NCBI GenBank assembly: GCA_020627705.1
Contig: JAHDGJ010000009.1
Coordinates: forward strand, 1 to 45,715
DNA: 45,715 nt
Direction of reading: 5' to 3'
Origin: Saprospiraceae bacterium
GTDB lineage: Bacteria; Bacteroidota; Bacteroidia; Chitinophagales; Saprospiraceae
In this document: piece after piece, positions 36,008 through 44,800 of the stretch
Layout: each line of letters starts with the position of its first letter
Numbering within the stretch: the stretch's first letter is position 1
Position numbers and translations under genes: made by a program
Notes under the pieces: model-generated
Databases searched by the model: none
The model's input: the letters and a program-made list of their open reading frames with translations, nothing else
Told to the model about the DNA's origin: nothing

Positions 36008-36370
36008 TTAACCTCCACTCTTTTTAATATTGCTTACCCCTTTAGCAGTTAGAAGATCAATTACCTTATCGCGTTGATTTCCTTGAATCAAAATTTCGTT
36101 GTTTTTTGCAGAACCACCGACACCGCATTTGTTTTTTAGGAACTTGCAGAGTTCTGAGAGCTCGTCCTCATACAAGTATTCAAAACCTCTAACCACCGTT
36201 ACAATTTTACCTCCTCTGTTTTTCTTGTCAAGATGCACGCGCAATATTTCTTTTTGCAGAAGTTCTTCAATCGAAGCGTCTTCCTTTTCTGCTGGTTCGT
36301 CTGGGACATTGTCAGGATTTCCTAAGGCTTGAAATTCTTCCCAGGATAAGTTTTTTTTTGGATTACTCAT
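36008..36370 (-). CDS. SUI1/eIF1-like translation factor (YciH type)
   Basis: A 120-residue protein with a C-terminal SUI1 domain: KIVTVVRGFEYLYEDELSELC, KNKCGVGGSAKNNEILIQGNQ and KVIDLLTAKGV. The first 50 residues are acidic and likely flexible. Bacterial YciH is related to eIF1 and may affect initiation fidelity under stress. Its ATG overlaps the stop of the upstream serine hydrolase gene (four bases), so the two are probably translated from one message, with no obvious functional connection. Confidence 0.92.
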   Translation of the reverse strand: MSNPKKNLSWEEFQALGNPDNVPDEPAEKEDASIEELLQKEILRVHLDKKNRGGKIVTVVRGFEYLYEDELSELCKFLKNKCGVGGSAKNNEILIQGNQRDKVIDLLTAKGVSNIKKSGG

Positions 36371-37491
36371 GAGGCTTTTCTCTTCCAGTTGTGGTTTATC
36401 ATTCTTAAAATTAAAATTCCCAAATCTTCTGTTCCTAATGATGAATTTGATAAAAGTACAACGCCGGTTTGCGTCTCTTTAATAAAAGCCATGATTGCTT
36501 TGTGGCCCGAGGTCGTTCCAGAATGCATGACAATATTATATTTTGAACCATGGTCAACGATATGCCAGCCTTTGGCAGCCTTGATTTTCTTATTGTATTT
36601 GGTTTTTATTTTAGGGTGCAACATGTTACTCAATTGTTGGTCCATTGGGGTGAAAGAAATGCCCATGTTGGCTCTAACAAAAAAACAAAGTTCTTCCAGA
36701 TTTGATTTAAGTCCTTCTGAAGCTCCGAAGCTTTTAAAGCTCCATGGGCTACTTTTTTGTTCGTTCCTTCCGTACCCCGGGGTAATGGTTGTGAGACGTT
36801 CTTCACTCCAACTCATAAAAGTTCGATTCATCTCAAGAGGATCAAAAAGGTGGATCCGTAGAATGTGCTCGAATTCTTTCTCGAATTTCTCTTCTAACAC
36901 AAGTTCGATCAATGCATAATTGGTATGAGCGTATCGATATCCTGCTTTGTATTTTTTATCCGGAACATATTCGGAATAGAATTTTAATAGATCATTTTTT
37001 GAATAATTGGCGTAAGGATCTTTCGGGGATTTTTCTTTTTTGCCAAAAAACTGAGGCCTTTTGGGTAAACCTGACGTATGCATAATTAAATCCTCGATTG
37101 TCAAATCTGACAACCTTGGATTGATGAAATTTGGATCAATGAGATCATTGACCTTTGTGTTTTGCTGCAAGAGTCCATTTTGAATGAGAACATCTACCAG
37201 TGCTGCTGTAAAAACTTTGGTACAAGAACCAATTTCGAAAATACTGTGTTTGTCCAATCGTCTTGACATGGATTTTTCAGCGGTACCAAAATCAAGAAAA
37301 AATGTACTGTCTTGGTCAATCACGCCAATAACAAAACCAGGAGTTTTTTCTAATTCAATTTCGGTATCATGCAAAATGATTTTCTCTATTTCCTTCTTGA
37401 GCTCATCCACTTGACTAAACCCAATAGAGACTATCAGAAGGCCAAACAGCACTTGGGCCAACCGGAAGTAGGAAGTGTACTGGAGTTGCAT
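36367..37491 (-). CDS. Serine hydrolase, class C beta-lactamase/DD-peptidase family
   Basis: A protein of 374 residues from the chosen start. Numbered from an upstream Met (37512), the catalytic SxxK is S96-C-T-K99 (FEIGSCTKVFTAAL). The second motif YxN appears as Y194-A-H in GYRYAHTNYALIELVLEE, with His in place of Asn. The third motif is HSG in VMHSGTTSGHKA. The signal peptide (FRLAQVLFGLLIVSIGFSQ) suggests a periplasmic location. The family includes beta-lactamases, DD-peptidases and esterases; the substrate is unknown. The ATG at 37491 is preferred because a near-consensus -7 element (TAACTTTA, 37497-37504) lies five bases before it. Confidence 0.85.
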   Translation of the reverse strand: MQLQYTSYFRLAQVLFGLLIVSIGFSQVDELKKEIEKIILHDTEIELEKTPGFVIGVIDQDSTFFLDFGTAEKSMSRRLDKHSIFEIGSCTKVFTAALVDVLIQNGLLQQNTKVNDLIDPNFINPRLSDLTIEDLIMHTSGLPKRPQFFGKKEKSPKDPYANYSKNDLLKFYSEYVPDKKYKAGYRYAHTNYALIELVLEEKFEKEFEHILRIHLFDPLEMNRTFMSWSEERLTTITPGYGRNEQKSSPWSFKSFGASEGLKSNLEELCFFVRANMGISFTPMDQQLSNMLHPKIKTKYNKKIKAAKGWHIVDHGSKYNIVMHSGTTSGHKAIMAFIKETQTGVVLLSNSSLGTEDLGILILRMINHNWKRKAS

Positions 37492-37631
37492 ATCACTAAA
37501 GTTAACGACCATTAGAGTGGGATAGTGTTAAAACGAAAAATTTATGGTGTTAAAAAAAAAACTCTTGCCTATGTTATAAACGAAACTTTTGTGGAATAGT
37601 AATCTAAATCAAGCGATAAAAAGGATCAGTT

Positions 37632-38036
37632 TTAGCGGAAGCTGTTGGCTAATTTTAGAGTTCCGCATCCCGAGTATCTTCTTTCTTTGTAAGTAAGCTC
37701 AATTTGATGGGAAAAACCCTGCCCAGCATCATCCACACACTTTTCTGCTCTAATGAAGCCCATTGTCTTACCATTAGGTTGTTCTAATACAAAAGCATAT
37801 TCTTCCTTTTTCTTAGTTGTACTCAAAGAGGCTGTCCCGCTACTTTTTACTTCTCCATAATCCAGCATCAGATTGTATTCTAGGTGGTTGGCTTTTTTGA
37901 AGATTCGGATAACCCAGGCGGGTTCGTTGCCATGTCCTTCAAATGATACAAACGGCACAGCTTGCTGCTCTTTCTTGCACGAAAGACAAAATAAAAACAG
38001 CACGAAAAGCGAAATCCAAAAAGGAGTTTTATTCAT
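37632..38036 (-). CDS. Small lipoprotein, COG3650-like
   Basis: A 134-residue protein with a lipobox (LFCLSC, C20). The mature part has FEGHGNEPAWVIRIFK, resembling the GTEPFW motif of COG3650 proteins, and an end with a Cys pair (AEKCVDDAGQGFSHQIELTY … YSGCGTLKLA) that could form a disulphide. Function is unknown; related domains occur in HslJ/META-type lipoproteins. It starts nine bases after the hscA stop, so the two are probably cotranscribed, which is an odd pairing of a cytoplasmic chaperone with an exported protein. Confidence 0.78.
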   Translation of the reverse strand: MNKTPFWISLFVLFLFCLSCKKEQQAVPFVSFEGHGNEPAWVIRIFKKANHLEYNLMLDYGEVKSSGTASLSTTKKKEEYAFVLEQPNGKTMGFIRAEKCVDDAGQGFSHQIELTYKERRYSGCGTLKLANSFR

Positions 38037-38045
38037 CCTAGGGCT

Positions 38046-39890
38046 TTAAATGTCTTTGCCTTTCATCGCTTTAGATACATTTATATCCAACGCTTGTTCT
38101 GCAATGGGTCTAGAGTAGGTGTTTAATTCTTCCAATGCCTTTTCGATAGCATCTTTATCAGTACCCTTTATCTTTTCGGCTAGTTGCTGTTGCATCAATT
38201 TAAGTTTTGCAACAATGTCTTGTGCAATCCATGGGTTTTGAGCAATAAACTTGTCTGTCGCTGCAACCACACTTTGAGCTTCATTTCTGCTTTCTATCAA
38301 AGCTTTTTGCTTCATATCCGAAGCAGCATTTTGTATGGAGTCCAAAAGCATTTTGCCCATTTCTTCTTCAGAGATGCCGTATTGAGATTTGATTTCAATT
38401 TCGGTTTCGGTTCCTGATCTTTCTTCTAGTGCTTTTACTTTTAAGATTCCATCAGCATCTAACATGAAGTGGATGGCAATTTTTGGAATCCCCGCCGGCA
38501 TTGGAGGAATATTTCTCAAAATAAATTCACCTAATTTTCGGTTGTCCGATACTAAATCCCTTTCTCCCTGAAAAACAGACACTTTTAGATTCGTTTGACC
38601 ATCAACAGAAGTAGTATAATTTCTTCCTGCTCTGATAGGTATTTTGCTGTTTCTGGCTACGATAACATCCATAAGTCCTCCAACAGTTTCTATCCCCAAA
38701 GACAATGGGGTAACATCCAAAAGCAAAGTGTCTTTATTGTTGCCCGCCAAAATATCCGCTTGAATGGCTGCGCCCATGGCCACTACTTGATCAGGGTCCA
38801 AATCCGTAAAGGCAGTTTTTTGGAAAAAATCTTCTACCGACAACTTAACCAATGGAACCCTTGTAGACCCACCAACCAATACAATATGATCTATATCTCC
38901 TTTTTCTAGTTGTGCATCCTTCAAGGCCTGGGCACAGGCGTCCAGTGTTTTTATGACCAAACTTTCAATTAGCTTTTCAAAAGTAGTTTTGTCAATTTCG
39001 AAAGAATTATGACTGTCCGAATAGTGGTAGCTGTCTCCAATCGATAATGTCTTTTTGGCTTCTTCTGCTTGAATTTTTAAAAGGCCTTTTAATTTATTGT
39101 CTTCTTGTATTGAGAGATTGTATTTATCGATCCAATGACTTATGATCGCCTGATCAAAATCGTCGCCTCCCAAAGAGGTATTTCCATGTGTGGACAACAC
39201 TTCAAAAATACCATTGCTGATCCGCAATACAGAAATGTCAAAGGTGCCGCCGCCCAAATCATACACCGCAATCGTCTCTTCCTTCTCTTGCTTCTTGCCT
39301 AATCCATATGCCAGACTTGCGGCCGTAGGTTCGTTTATTATGCGTAATACTTCGAGTCCTGCTAATTTGCCTGCATCTTTAGTGGCTTGTCTTTGGGCAT
39401 CATTAAAATAAGCAGGCACGGTAATTACCGCTTTTTGCACGGGCTGCTTAAGTTCGGCTTCTATAAGGCTTTTAAGTTCTTTTAGAATTTCTGCGGACAG
39501 CTGAATCGGTGAAAAATATGCATCATCTATCTTGATCTTGACGAGTTCATCTTCATTTTCTCCAATCAGTTGATAACCAAGATTCTTTTGATCCTCCACT
39601 AAGTCTACATGAGATCTGCCCAAGAGCCGCTTTACAGAAAATATGGTTCTTGAAGGATCAAGGTGAATGTATTTCTTTGCCTGTTCGCCAACTATAAAAT
39701 CACCATTTGGGTCAAAATATAGTATCGATGGAATGAGTTTGGAAGATTTGCTTTTGTTTTCAATAGTGTGCACTTCTCCATCTTTAACATAGGCCACCAA
39801 ACTGTTGGTCGTACCTAAATCTATGCCTACTATCAAAGCCTCTTGTTTTTCAACCGAGGCTTCTTTCATATTTATTGAAATCTTTGCCAT
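38046..39890 (-). CDS. hscA: Hsp70 chaperone, HscA type
   Basis: A 614-residue Hsp70, near the length of HscA. The nucleotide-binding domain has IVGIDLGTTNSLVAY, VITVPAYFNDAQRQATKDAG, RIINEPTAASLAYGLG, VYDLGGGTFDISVL and LVGGSTRVP. The substrate domain starts LLLDVTPLSLGIETVGGLMDVIV. RNSKIPIRAGRNYTTSVDGQ and FILRNIPPMPAG are HscA-like rather than DnaK-like, which suggests Fe-S cluster assembly work with HscB and IscU. Neither partner is in the window. A short N-terminal extension (MAKISINMKEASVEKQEA) precedes the ATPase domain. A purine-rich AAGAGAAGG lies just before the ATG. Confidence 0.88.
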   Translation of the reverse strand: MAKISINMKEASVEKQEALIVGIDLGTTNSLVAYVKDGEVHTIENKSKSSKLIPSILYFDPNGDFIVGEQAKKYIHLDPSRTIFSVKRLLGRSHVDLVEDQKNLGYQLIGENEDELVKIKIDDAYFSPIQLSAEILKELKSLIEAELKQPVQKAVITVPAYFNDAQRQATKDAGKLAGLEVLRIINEPTAASLAYGLGKKQEKEETIAVYDLGGGTFDISVLRISNGIFEVLSTHGNTSLGGDDFDQAIISHWIDKYNLSIQEDNKLKGLLKIQAEEAKKTLSIGDSYHYSDSHNSFEIDKTTFEKLIESLVIKTLDACAQALKDAQLEKGDIDHIVLVGGSTRVPLVKLSVEDFFQKTAFTDLDPDQVVAMGAAIQADILAGNNKDTLLLDVTPLSLGIETVGGLMDVIVARNSKIPIRAGRNYTTSVDGQTNLKVSVFQGERDLVSDNRKLGEFILRNIPPMPAGIPKIAIHFMLDADGILKVKALEERSGTETEIEIKSQYGISEEEMGKMLLDSIQNAASDMKQKALIESRNEAQSVVAATDKFIAQNPWIAQDIVAKLKLMQQQLAEKIKGTDKDAIEKALEELNTYSRPIAEQALDINVSKAMKGKDI

Positions 39891-39921
39891 CCTTCTCTTA
39901 AGATTATTGATCTTAGATTTA

Positions 39922-39929
39922 CAAAAGTA
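39922..39929 (-). promoter_or_regulatory. Candidate -7 element of hscA
   Basis: TACTTTTG on the minus strand matches TAnnTTTG exactly and lies 31 bases before the hscA ATG. It sits in the 43-bp divergent gap with the queuosine-precursor transporter gene, only four bases before that gene's TTG start. Confidence 0.4.
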
Positions 39930-39933
39930 CGTA

Positions 39934-40728
39934 TTGAATCAACAGACCACCATATATAATAACAAAGCTTCCATATTGTTTTGGATACTTGGAGGCTTCT
40001 TCATAGCCAACGCCTTAGTTGCAGAATTTATAGGGGTAAAGATTTTTAGCCTGGAGCAAAGCTTAGGCTTTGAATCCATGAATTGGACCTTGTTTGGTGT
40101 AGAGGGTTTAGGCTTCAATTTGACCGCGGGAGTATTGCTGTGGCCGATTGTCTTTGTAATGACTGATGTCATCAACGAGTATTTTGGTCAGCGTGGGGTG
40201 AAACGATTGTCTTATTTCACTATTGTCTTGATTTTGTATGCCTTTGTAATGGTGTTTCTTGCCATTTGGCTAGCGCCCAACGATTGGTGGCAACATTCGA
40301 GTGGCTTGGTTAAAGACAATTCAGAATTATCAATAGCCAATATGGACGCGGCGTTTTCAAAGATAATGGGCCAAGGATTGTGGATTATTGTTGGTTCTCT
40401 AGTGGCGTTTTTAGTTGGCCAACTCGTTGATGTATTTGTTTTCCAAAAAATAAAACAGTGGACTGGAGAATCCAAATTGTGGATGAGAGCGACAGGTTCT
40501 ACTTTGGTTTCCCAGTTTATTGACAGTTTTGTGGTTTTAATTGTGGCGTTTTACATTGGAGCGGACTGGGACTTGGTTCGGGTTTTGGCAATTGGCTCGG
40601 TAAATTATGTGTACAAATTTGTTATGGCCATAGTGTTGACCCCTGTGATTTACCTAGTACATTATGTCATTGATCATTGGTTGGGCCTCGAAGAAGCACA
40701 TCGTTTAAAGCAAGAAGCGCTGTTATGA
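39934..40728 (+). CDS. Queuosine precursor transporter (YhhQ/QPTR family)
   Basis: A protein of 264 residues from a TTG at 39934 (MNQQTTIYNNKASILF). About six membrane segments are visible. The family features are LGGFFIANALVAEFIGVKIF, GVLLWPIVFVMTDVINEYFGQ, and VGQLVDVFVFQKIKQWTGE with LVSQFIDSFVVLIVAFYIG. YhhQ-type proteins import preQ0/preQ1-type queuosine precursors through the inner membrane. Longer readings run back into the hscA gene on the other strand and are unlikely; the first ATG is after the first membrane segment, so TTG is required. Its stop overlaps the glutaminase start. Confidence 0.9.
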   Translation: MNQQTTIYNNKASILFWILGGFFIANALVAEFIGVKIFSLEQSLGFESMNWTLFGVEGLGFNLTAGVLLWPIVFVMTDVINEYFGQRGVKRLSYFTIVLILYAFVMVFLAIWLAPNDWWQHSSGLVKDNSELSIANMDAAFSKIMGQGLWIIVGSLVAFLVGQLVDVFVFQKIKQWTGESKLWMRATGSTLVSQFIDSFVVLIVAFYIGADWDLVRVLAIGSVNYVYKFVMAIVLTPVIYLVHYVIDHWLGLEEAHRLKQEALL

Positions 40729-41639
40729 ATTATCAAGAAATAGTAGACACTCTTTTTGAGCAAATTAAATCTCAAGAAAACAAAGGCGAGGTGGCTTCTT
40801 ACATTCCGGAATTATCCAAAGTAGATCCGTCACATTTTGGCATATGCCTCAAAACCATGGATGGTCGGGAATTTGGTGCTGGAGATTGGCAACATAAGTT
40901 TTCTATACAGAGTATCGCCAAGGTATTAATCCTGAGTTGGGCCTATAAAACATTGGGAGATAGATTATGGGAGCGGGTAGGTGTAGAGCCTTCTGGCAAC
41001 GCTTTCAATTCGCTCACTCAGTTGGAAACAGATCATGGCATTCCTCGAAATCCTTTAATTAATGCAGGAGCAATGGTCGTTTGCGATATGTTGTTGAGTC
41101 AAGCTGAAAGTGCCAAAGATGATTTTTTGAGCTTTTTACGGAACATTTCTGGAAATGCGCATTTTCAATATTCTGAGCACATTGCTCAAAGCGAAAAGTC
41201 CGTGGGCTACCGAAATATTGCCCTTTGCAATTTTATTAAATCTTTCGAAAACATTAAGAACGAGCCCGAAGAGGTGCTTGACTTTTATTTCCATATCTGC
41301 TCTATCGAAATGACTTGTCAAGAATTGGCGCAAACCTTTATGTTTTTGGTGTCAGATACAATCAAGTCTTTTGAGGGTAAAATTATTTTGGAAGAGTTTC
41401 AAGCGGTAAGAGTCAATGCCATAATGCAAACCTGTGGTTTTTATGATGAATCAGGTGAATTCGCTTTTCGCGTTGGGTTGCCTGGGAAAAGTGGTGTAGG
41501 TGGAGGAATCCTTGCACTTCATCCGGAGCAATATGCCATCGCAGTATGGAGTCCCAAATTAAACTCCAAAGGAAATTCTTATCGAGGCATGAAATTCTTA
41601 GAATCGTTTACCAGCATGACCAAGTCCAATAATTTTTAG
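40725..41639 (+). CDS. glsA: Glutaminase
   Basis: A 304-residue glutaminase of the serine beta-lactamase-like family. The catalytic SxxK is S63-I-A-K66 in KFSIQSIAKVLIL. Other family motifs are GVEPSGNAFNSL, PRNPLINAGAMVVCDML, ARVNAIMQTCGFYDESGEFAF (AVRVNAIM here) and GLPGKSGVGGGILA. It converts glutamine to glutamate and ammonia in the cytoplasm. Its ATG overlaps the stop of the transporter gene (ATGA). An earlier in-frame start inside the transporter gene is rejected because MNYQEIVDTLFEQI fits the family. Confidence 0.95.
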   Translation: MNYQEIVDTLFEQIKSQENKGEVASYIPELSKVDPSHFGICLKTMDGREFGAGDWQHKFSIQSIAKVLILSWAYKTLGDRLWERVGVEPSGNAFNSLTQLETDHGIPRNPLINAGAMVVCDMLLSQAESAKDDFLSFLRNISGNAHFQYSEHIAQSEKSVGYRNIALCNFIKSFENIKNEPEEVLDFYFHICSIEMTCQELAQTFMFLVSDTIKSFEGKIILEEFQAVRVNAIMQTCGFYDESGEFAFRVGLPGKSGVGGGILALHPEQYAIAVWSPKLNSKGNSYRGMKFLESFTSMTKSNNF

Positions 41640-41661
41640 TAAAGTCAGCCTCATTTCGACA

Positions 41662-41788
41662 GGTTTACATAGGATTTTCCAGCTGTTTACATGACAAAAA
41701 AGCAGCATAAATGCCAGAGTCTTTAGAGGAACGATGAGCATTTAGAACACTGTGTTAAAGTGCCAAACGGTTTACATAATATTTACAT
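41662..41788 (+). repeat. Four TTTACAT repeats upstream of the TonB-dependent receptor
   Basis: TTTACAT occurs at 41664-41670, 41686-41692, 41771-41777 and 41782-41788; the first three are preceded by G. The first two are 22 bp apart and the last two 11 bp apart, close to two and one turns of the helix. They lie in the 222-bp non-coding region before the receptor gene and may be regulator binding sites. Confidence 0.5.
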
Positions 41789-41861
41789 TTTATTTATATA
41801 AAAAATTACAATATGTTATCTTCACCGTGACAACTTTGTATTTTAATTAAATCAACTGAAA

Positions 41862-44800
41862 ATGAAAAAACTAATACTCCTATTTATAGGTGTGTCTTTT
41901 GCTTTTGCGCTTTTTGGACAAGGATCTACTACCTCTGGAATCCTTGGACAAATTATGAATCAAAATGGTGAGCCTATAGATGGAGCAACCGTCGCGGCGA
42001 AACATGGTCCAACTGGGGCATTTTATGGCTCAATTTCTGACGAAAATGGGTATTACCGAATCGACAATATGAAGGTCGGAGGACCTTATCAAATTACCGT
42101 ATCCTATGTAGGATTGGATGATGTTATGATGAATGATGTTTTTCTCAGATTAGGTGAACCTATGAAGAAAAATGTAAACATGGCTGAAGGAGGGATTCAG
42201 TTAGACGAAATTGTAGTATCTGCTCAACCGGGCTCTGTGGGTAAAAACTCAGGAACGTCTACCCAAATATCCGAAGAGGCAATCGAAAAGATGCCTACGC
42301 TAAATCGAAGCTTATCAGATTATACTAGATTGACGCCTCAAGCAAGTACAGCTAATTCGGGTACTTCATTTGGTGGAGTGAATAATAGGTACAATGCTAT
42401 CTACATTGACGGAGCAGTGAACAACGATGTATTTGGTTTGGCTGGCTCAGGTACAAATGGAGGACAAACTGGAATATCGCCGATAAGTATTGATGTAATT
42501 GATCAATTTCAGGTGGTTCTTTCCCCGTATGATGTAACATTCGGAGGTTTTGCTGGGGGAGGAATTAATGCAGTCACCAAATCAGGAACGAATGATTTAA
42601 AAGGAACTGCTTATTATTTCTGGCAAAATGAAAACATGGTGGGAAAGACTAATGGAGAACTTATTGATCGATTTGGAGGAGAAAGAGAAAAAGTAGATGA
42701 ATTCAGTCAAAAGACCTATGGGCTTTCATTAGGAGGTCCAATAGTAAAGGATAAAGTATTCTTTTTTGCTAATGTGGAAGTTCAAAACGATGTTACCCCT
42801 AGACCTTTTAATTTGGCGTCGTATACATCTGTTAGTGAAGATAGAGCTCAAGAACAAGATTTGAATAATCTAAGTAATTTCCTTTCAAGTGAGTATGGAT
42901 ACGATGCTGGGGGTTTTGGGAATACTTCTTCAGACTTAGAAGGTCTCAAACTATTTGGAAAATTAGATTTTAATTTGAATGATAAGAATAAACTTACCCT
43001 TCGTCACTCTTACACAAAGGCGGAGCAGTTCAGAAGAAATTCTAGTAGTTCAAGTAGAATAAACTTTTCTAATAACGGTGTTTTCTTTCCATCCACTACA
43101 AATTCAACGGCACTTGAATTGAATACAAGTATTAGTAACTCTATGTCAAATAATTTGATTATTGGGTATACAAGTGTTGAAGATGATAGAGATCCTCTCG
43201 GTCAAGATTTTCCATACGTGATCATTTTTGATGAGGATGGAGGATCTATACGTTTTGGATCGGAGCAATTTTCAACGGCAAATTATTTGAACCAAAAAAT
43301 ATTTACGATTACGGATAACTTCAAATTGTACAAAGGAAATCACACATTTACAATAGGTACTCACAATGAATTTTATGATATCCGTAATGTATTCTTGGCA
43401 TGGAATTATGGAGAATATGAATTTGCCAGTGTTGATGATTTTATTAATCAAGCGCCTGCAGTGGGCTATACACGTGTTTATTCACTTGTTGATGATATTT
43501 CAGGTGATGAAACTGCTGCAGCTGCAGAATTTAATGCAATGCAATTAGGACTTTATGCTCAGGACGAAATCGCAGTAAACGAAAAATTAACTGTTACTGC
43601 CGGATTGAGATTAGATATGCCTATAATTTCTTCTGATCCTGAAGAGGCTCCAAGATTTAATGATGAAGTGTTGCCTAGATTACTGGCTGCTTATCCAGAA
43701 TTTGAAGGTAATGTTGAAGCTGGGTCTGCACCGGATGGACAACTAATGTTTAGCCCAAGATTGGGACTAACTTACGAACTTGATAACAATTCTAGAATTA
43801 GAGGAGGTGTTGGAATTTTCACTAGTAGAATTCCTTTTGTATGGCCTGGTGCCATGTTTAATACTAATGGTCTTTCTTCAACTTTCTTAGGAGAATGGGG
43901 AATCCCAGGTGATGTAATATTTAGACCAGATGTACAAAATCAATATACTTTTGAAGAGCCTAGAGTACCATCAGGAGACATGAATTTGTTTACTAAGGAT
44001 TTTAAATATCCGCAGGTGCTTAGAGGTAATATTGGTTACGATACCCAATTAGGTCAAGGTTGGAATGCTTCTTTAGAGGCAACATACACCAAAACATTGA
44101 ACAATGTGAGATATACAAATTTGAATACTTCAACTGAAATTGAAGGAAATTTTACAGGTAGTGGAGACAACAGACCCATTTTTGAAAGGAGCGAGATTGA
44201 TGAAGATGATTTTGGCGCTGTGTATTTAGGGTCAAATACGAATGAAGGTTATGCTTATAACCTAACTGCAAGTGTTGACAAAAGGTTTGATAATGGACTT
44301 GCATTAAATGTAGCATATACTTACGGTGACTCATATGCATTATTCGAAGGTACTTCTAGCCAGAATTCTTCGCAATGGAGAGGTGGTGTTCATGTAAATG
44401 GTAGAAATGCTGCTGAGTTTGGCAGGTCTGATTTCGCTTTAGGAAGTAGAGTAATTGCTGGTCTTTCTCAATCCTTTAATATTTTGAAAGAGTCTAAAAC
44501 AACTATTTCATTGTTTTACGAAGGTCAAAATGGATTGCCAATGTCTTATGTAATTGGTGGTGATAGAGATGCTAGAAATCTGAACAATGAAAGAGGAAGT
44601 ACTTCTAGATACAGATCATTAGTTTACGTACCAACAGATGCAAATGACATTAATTTAGTGGATATTGTTAATAATGACGGAGTAGTTACTTCTTCAGCAG
44701 CTGATCAATGGACTGCTTTAAATGAATTTATTGAAAGCGATCCACATTTGTCAAGTAGAAGAGGACAATATGCTGAAAAAAATGGAGGAAGAGCTCCTTG

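Noticed and set aside
39805-39933. Long N-terminal extension of the queuosine-precursor transporter
   Set aside because: It is antisense to the start of hscA and resembles no transporter sequence; the TTG at 39934 fits better.
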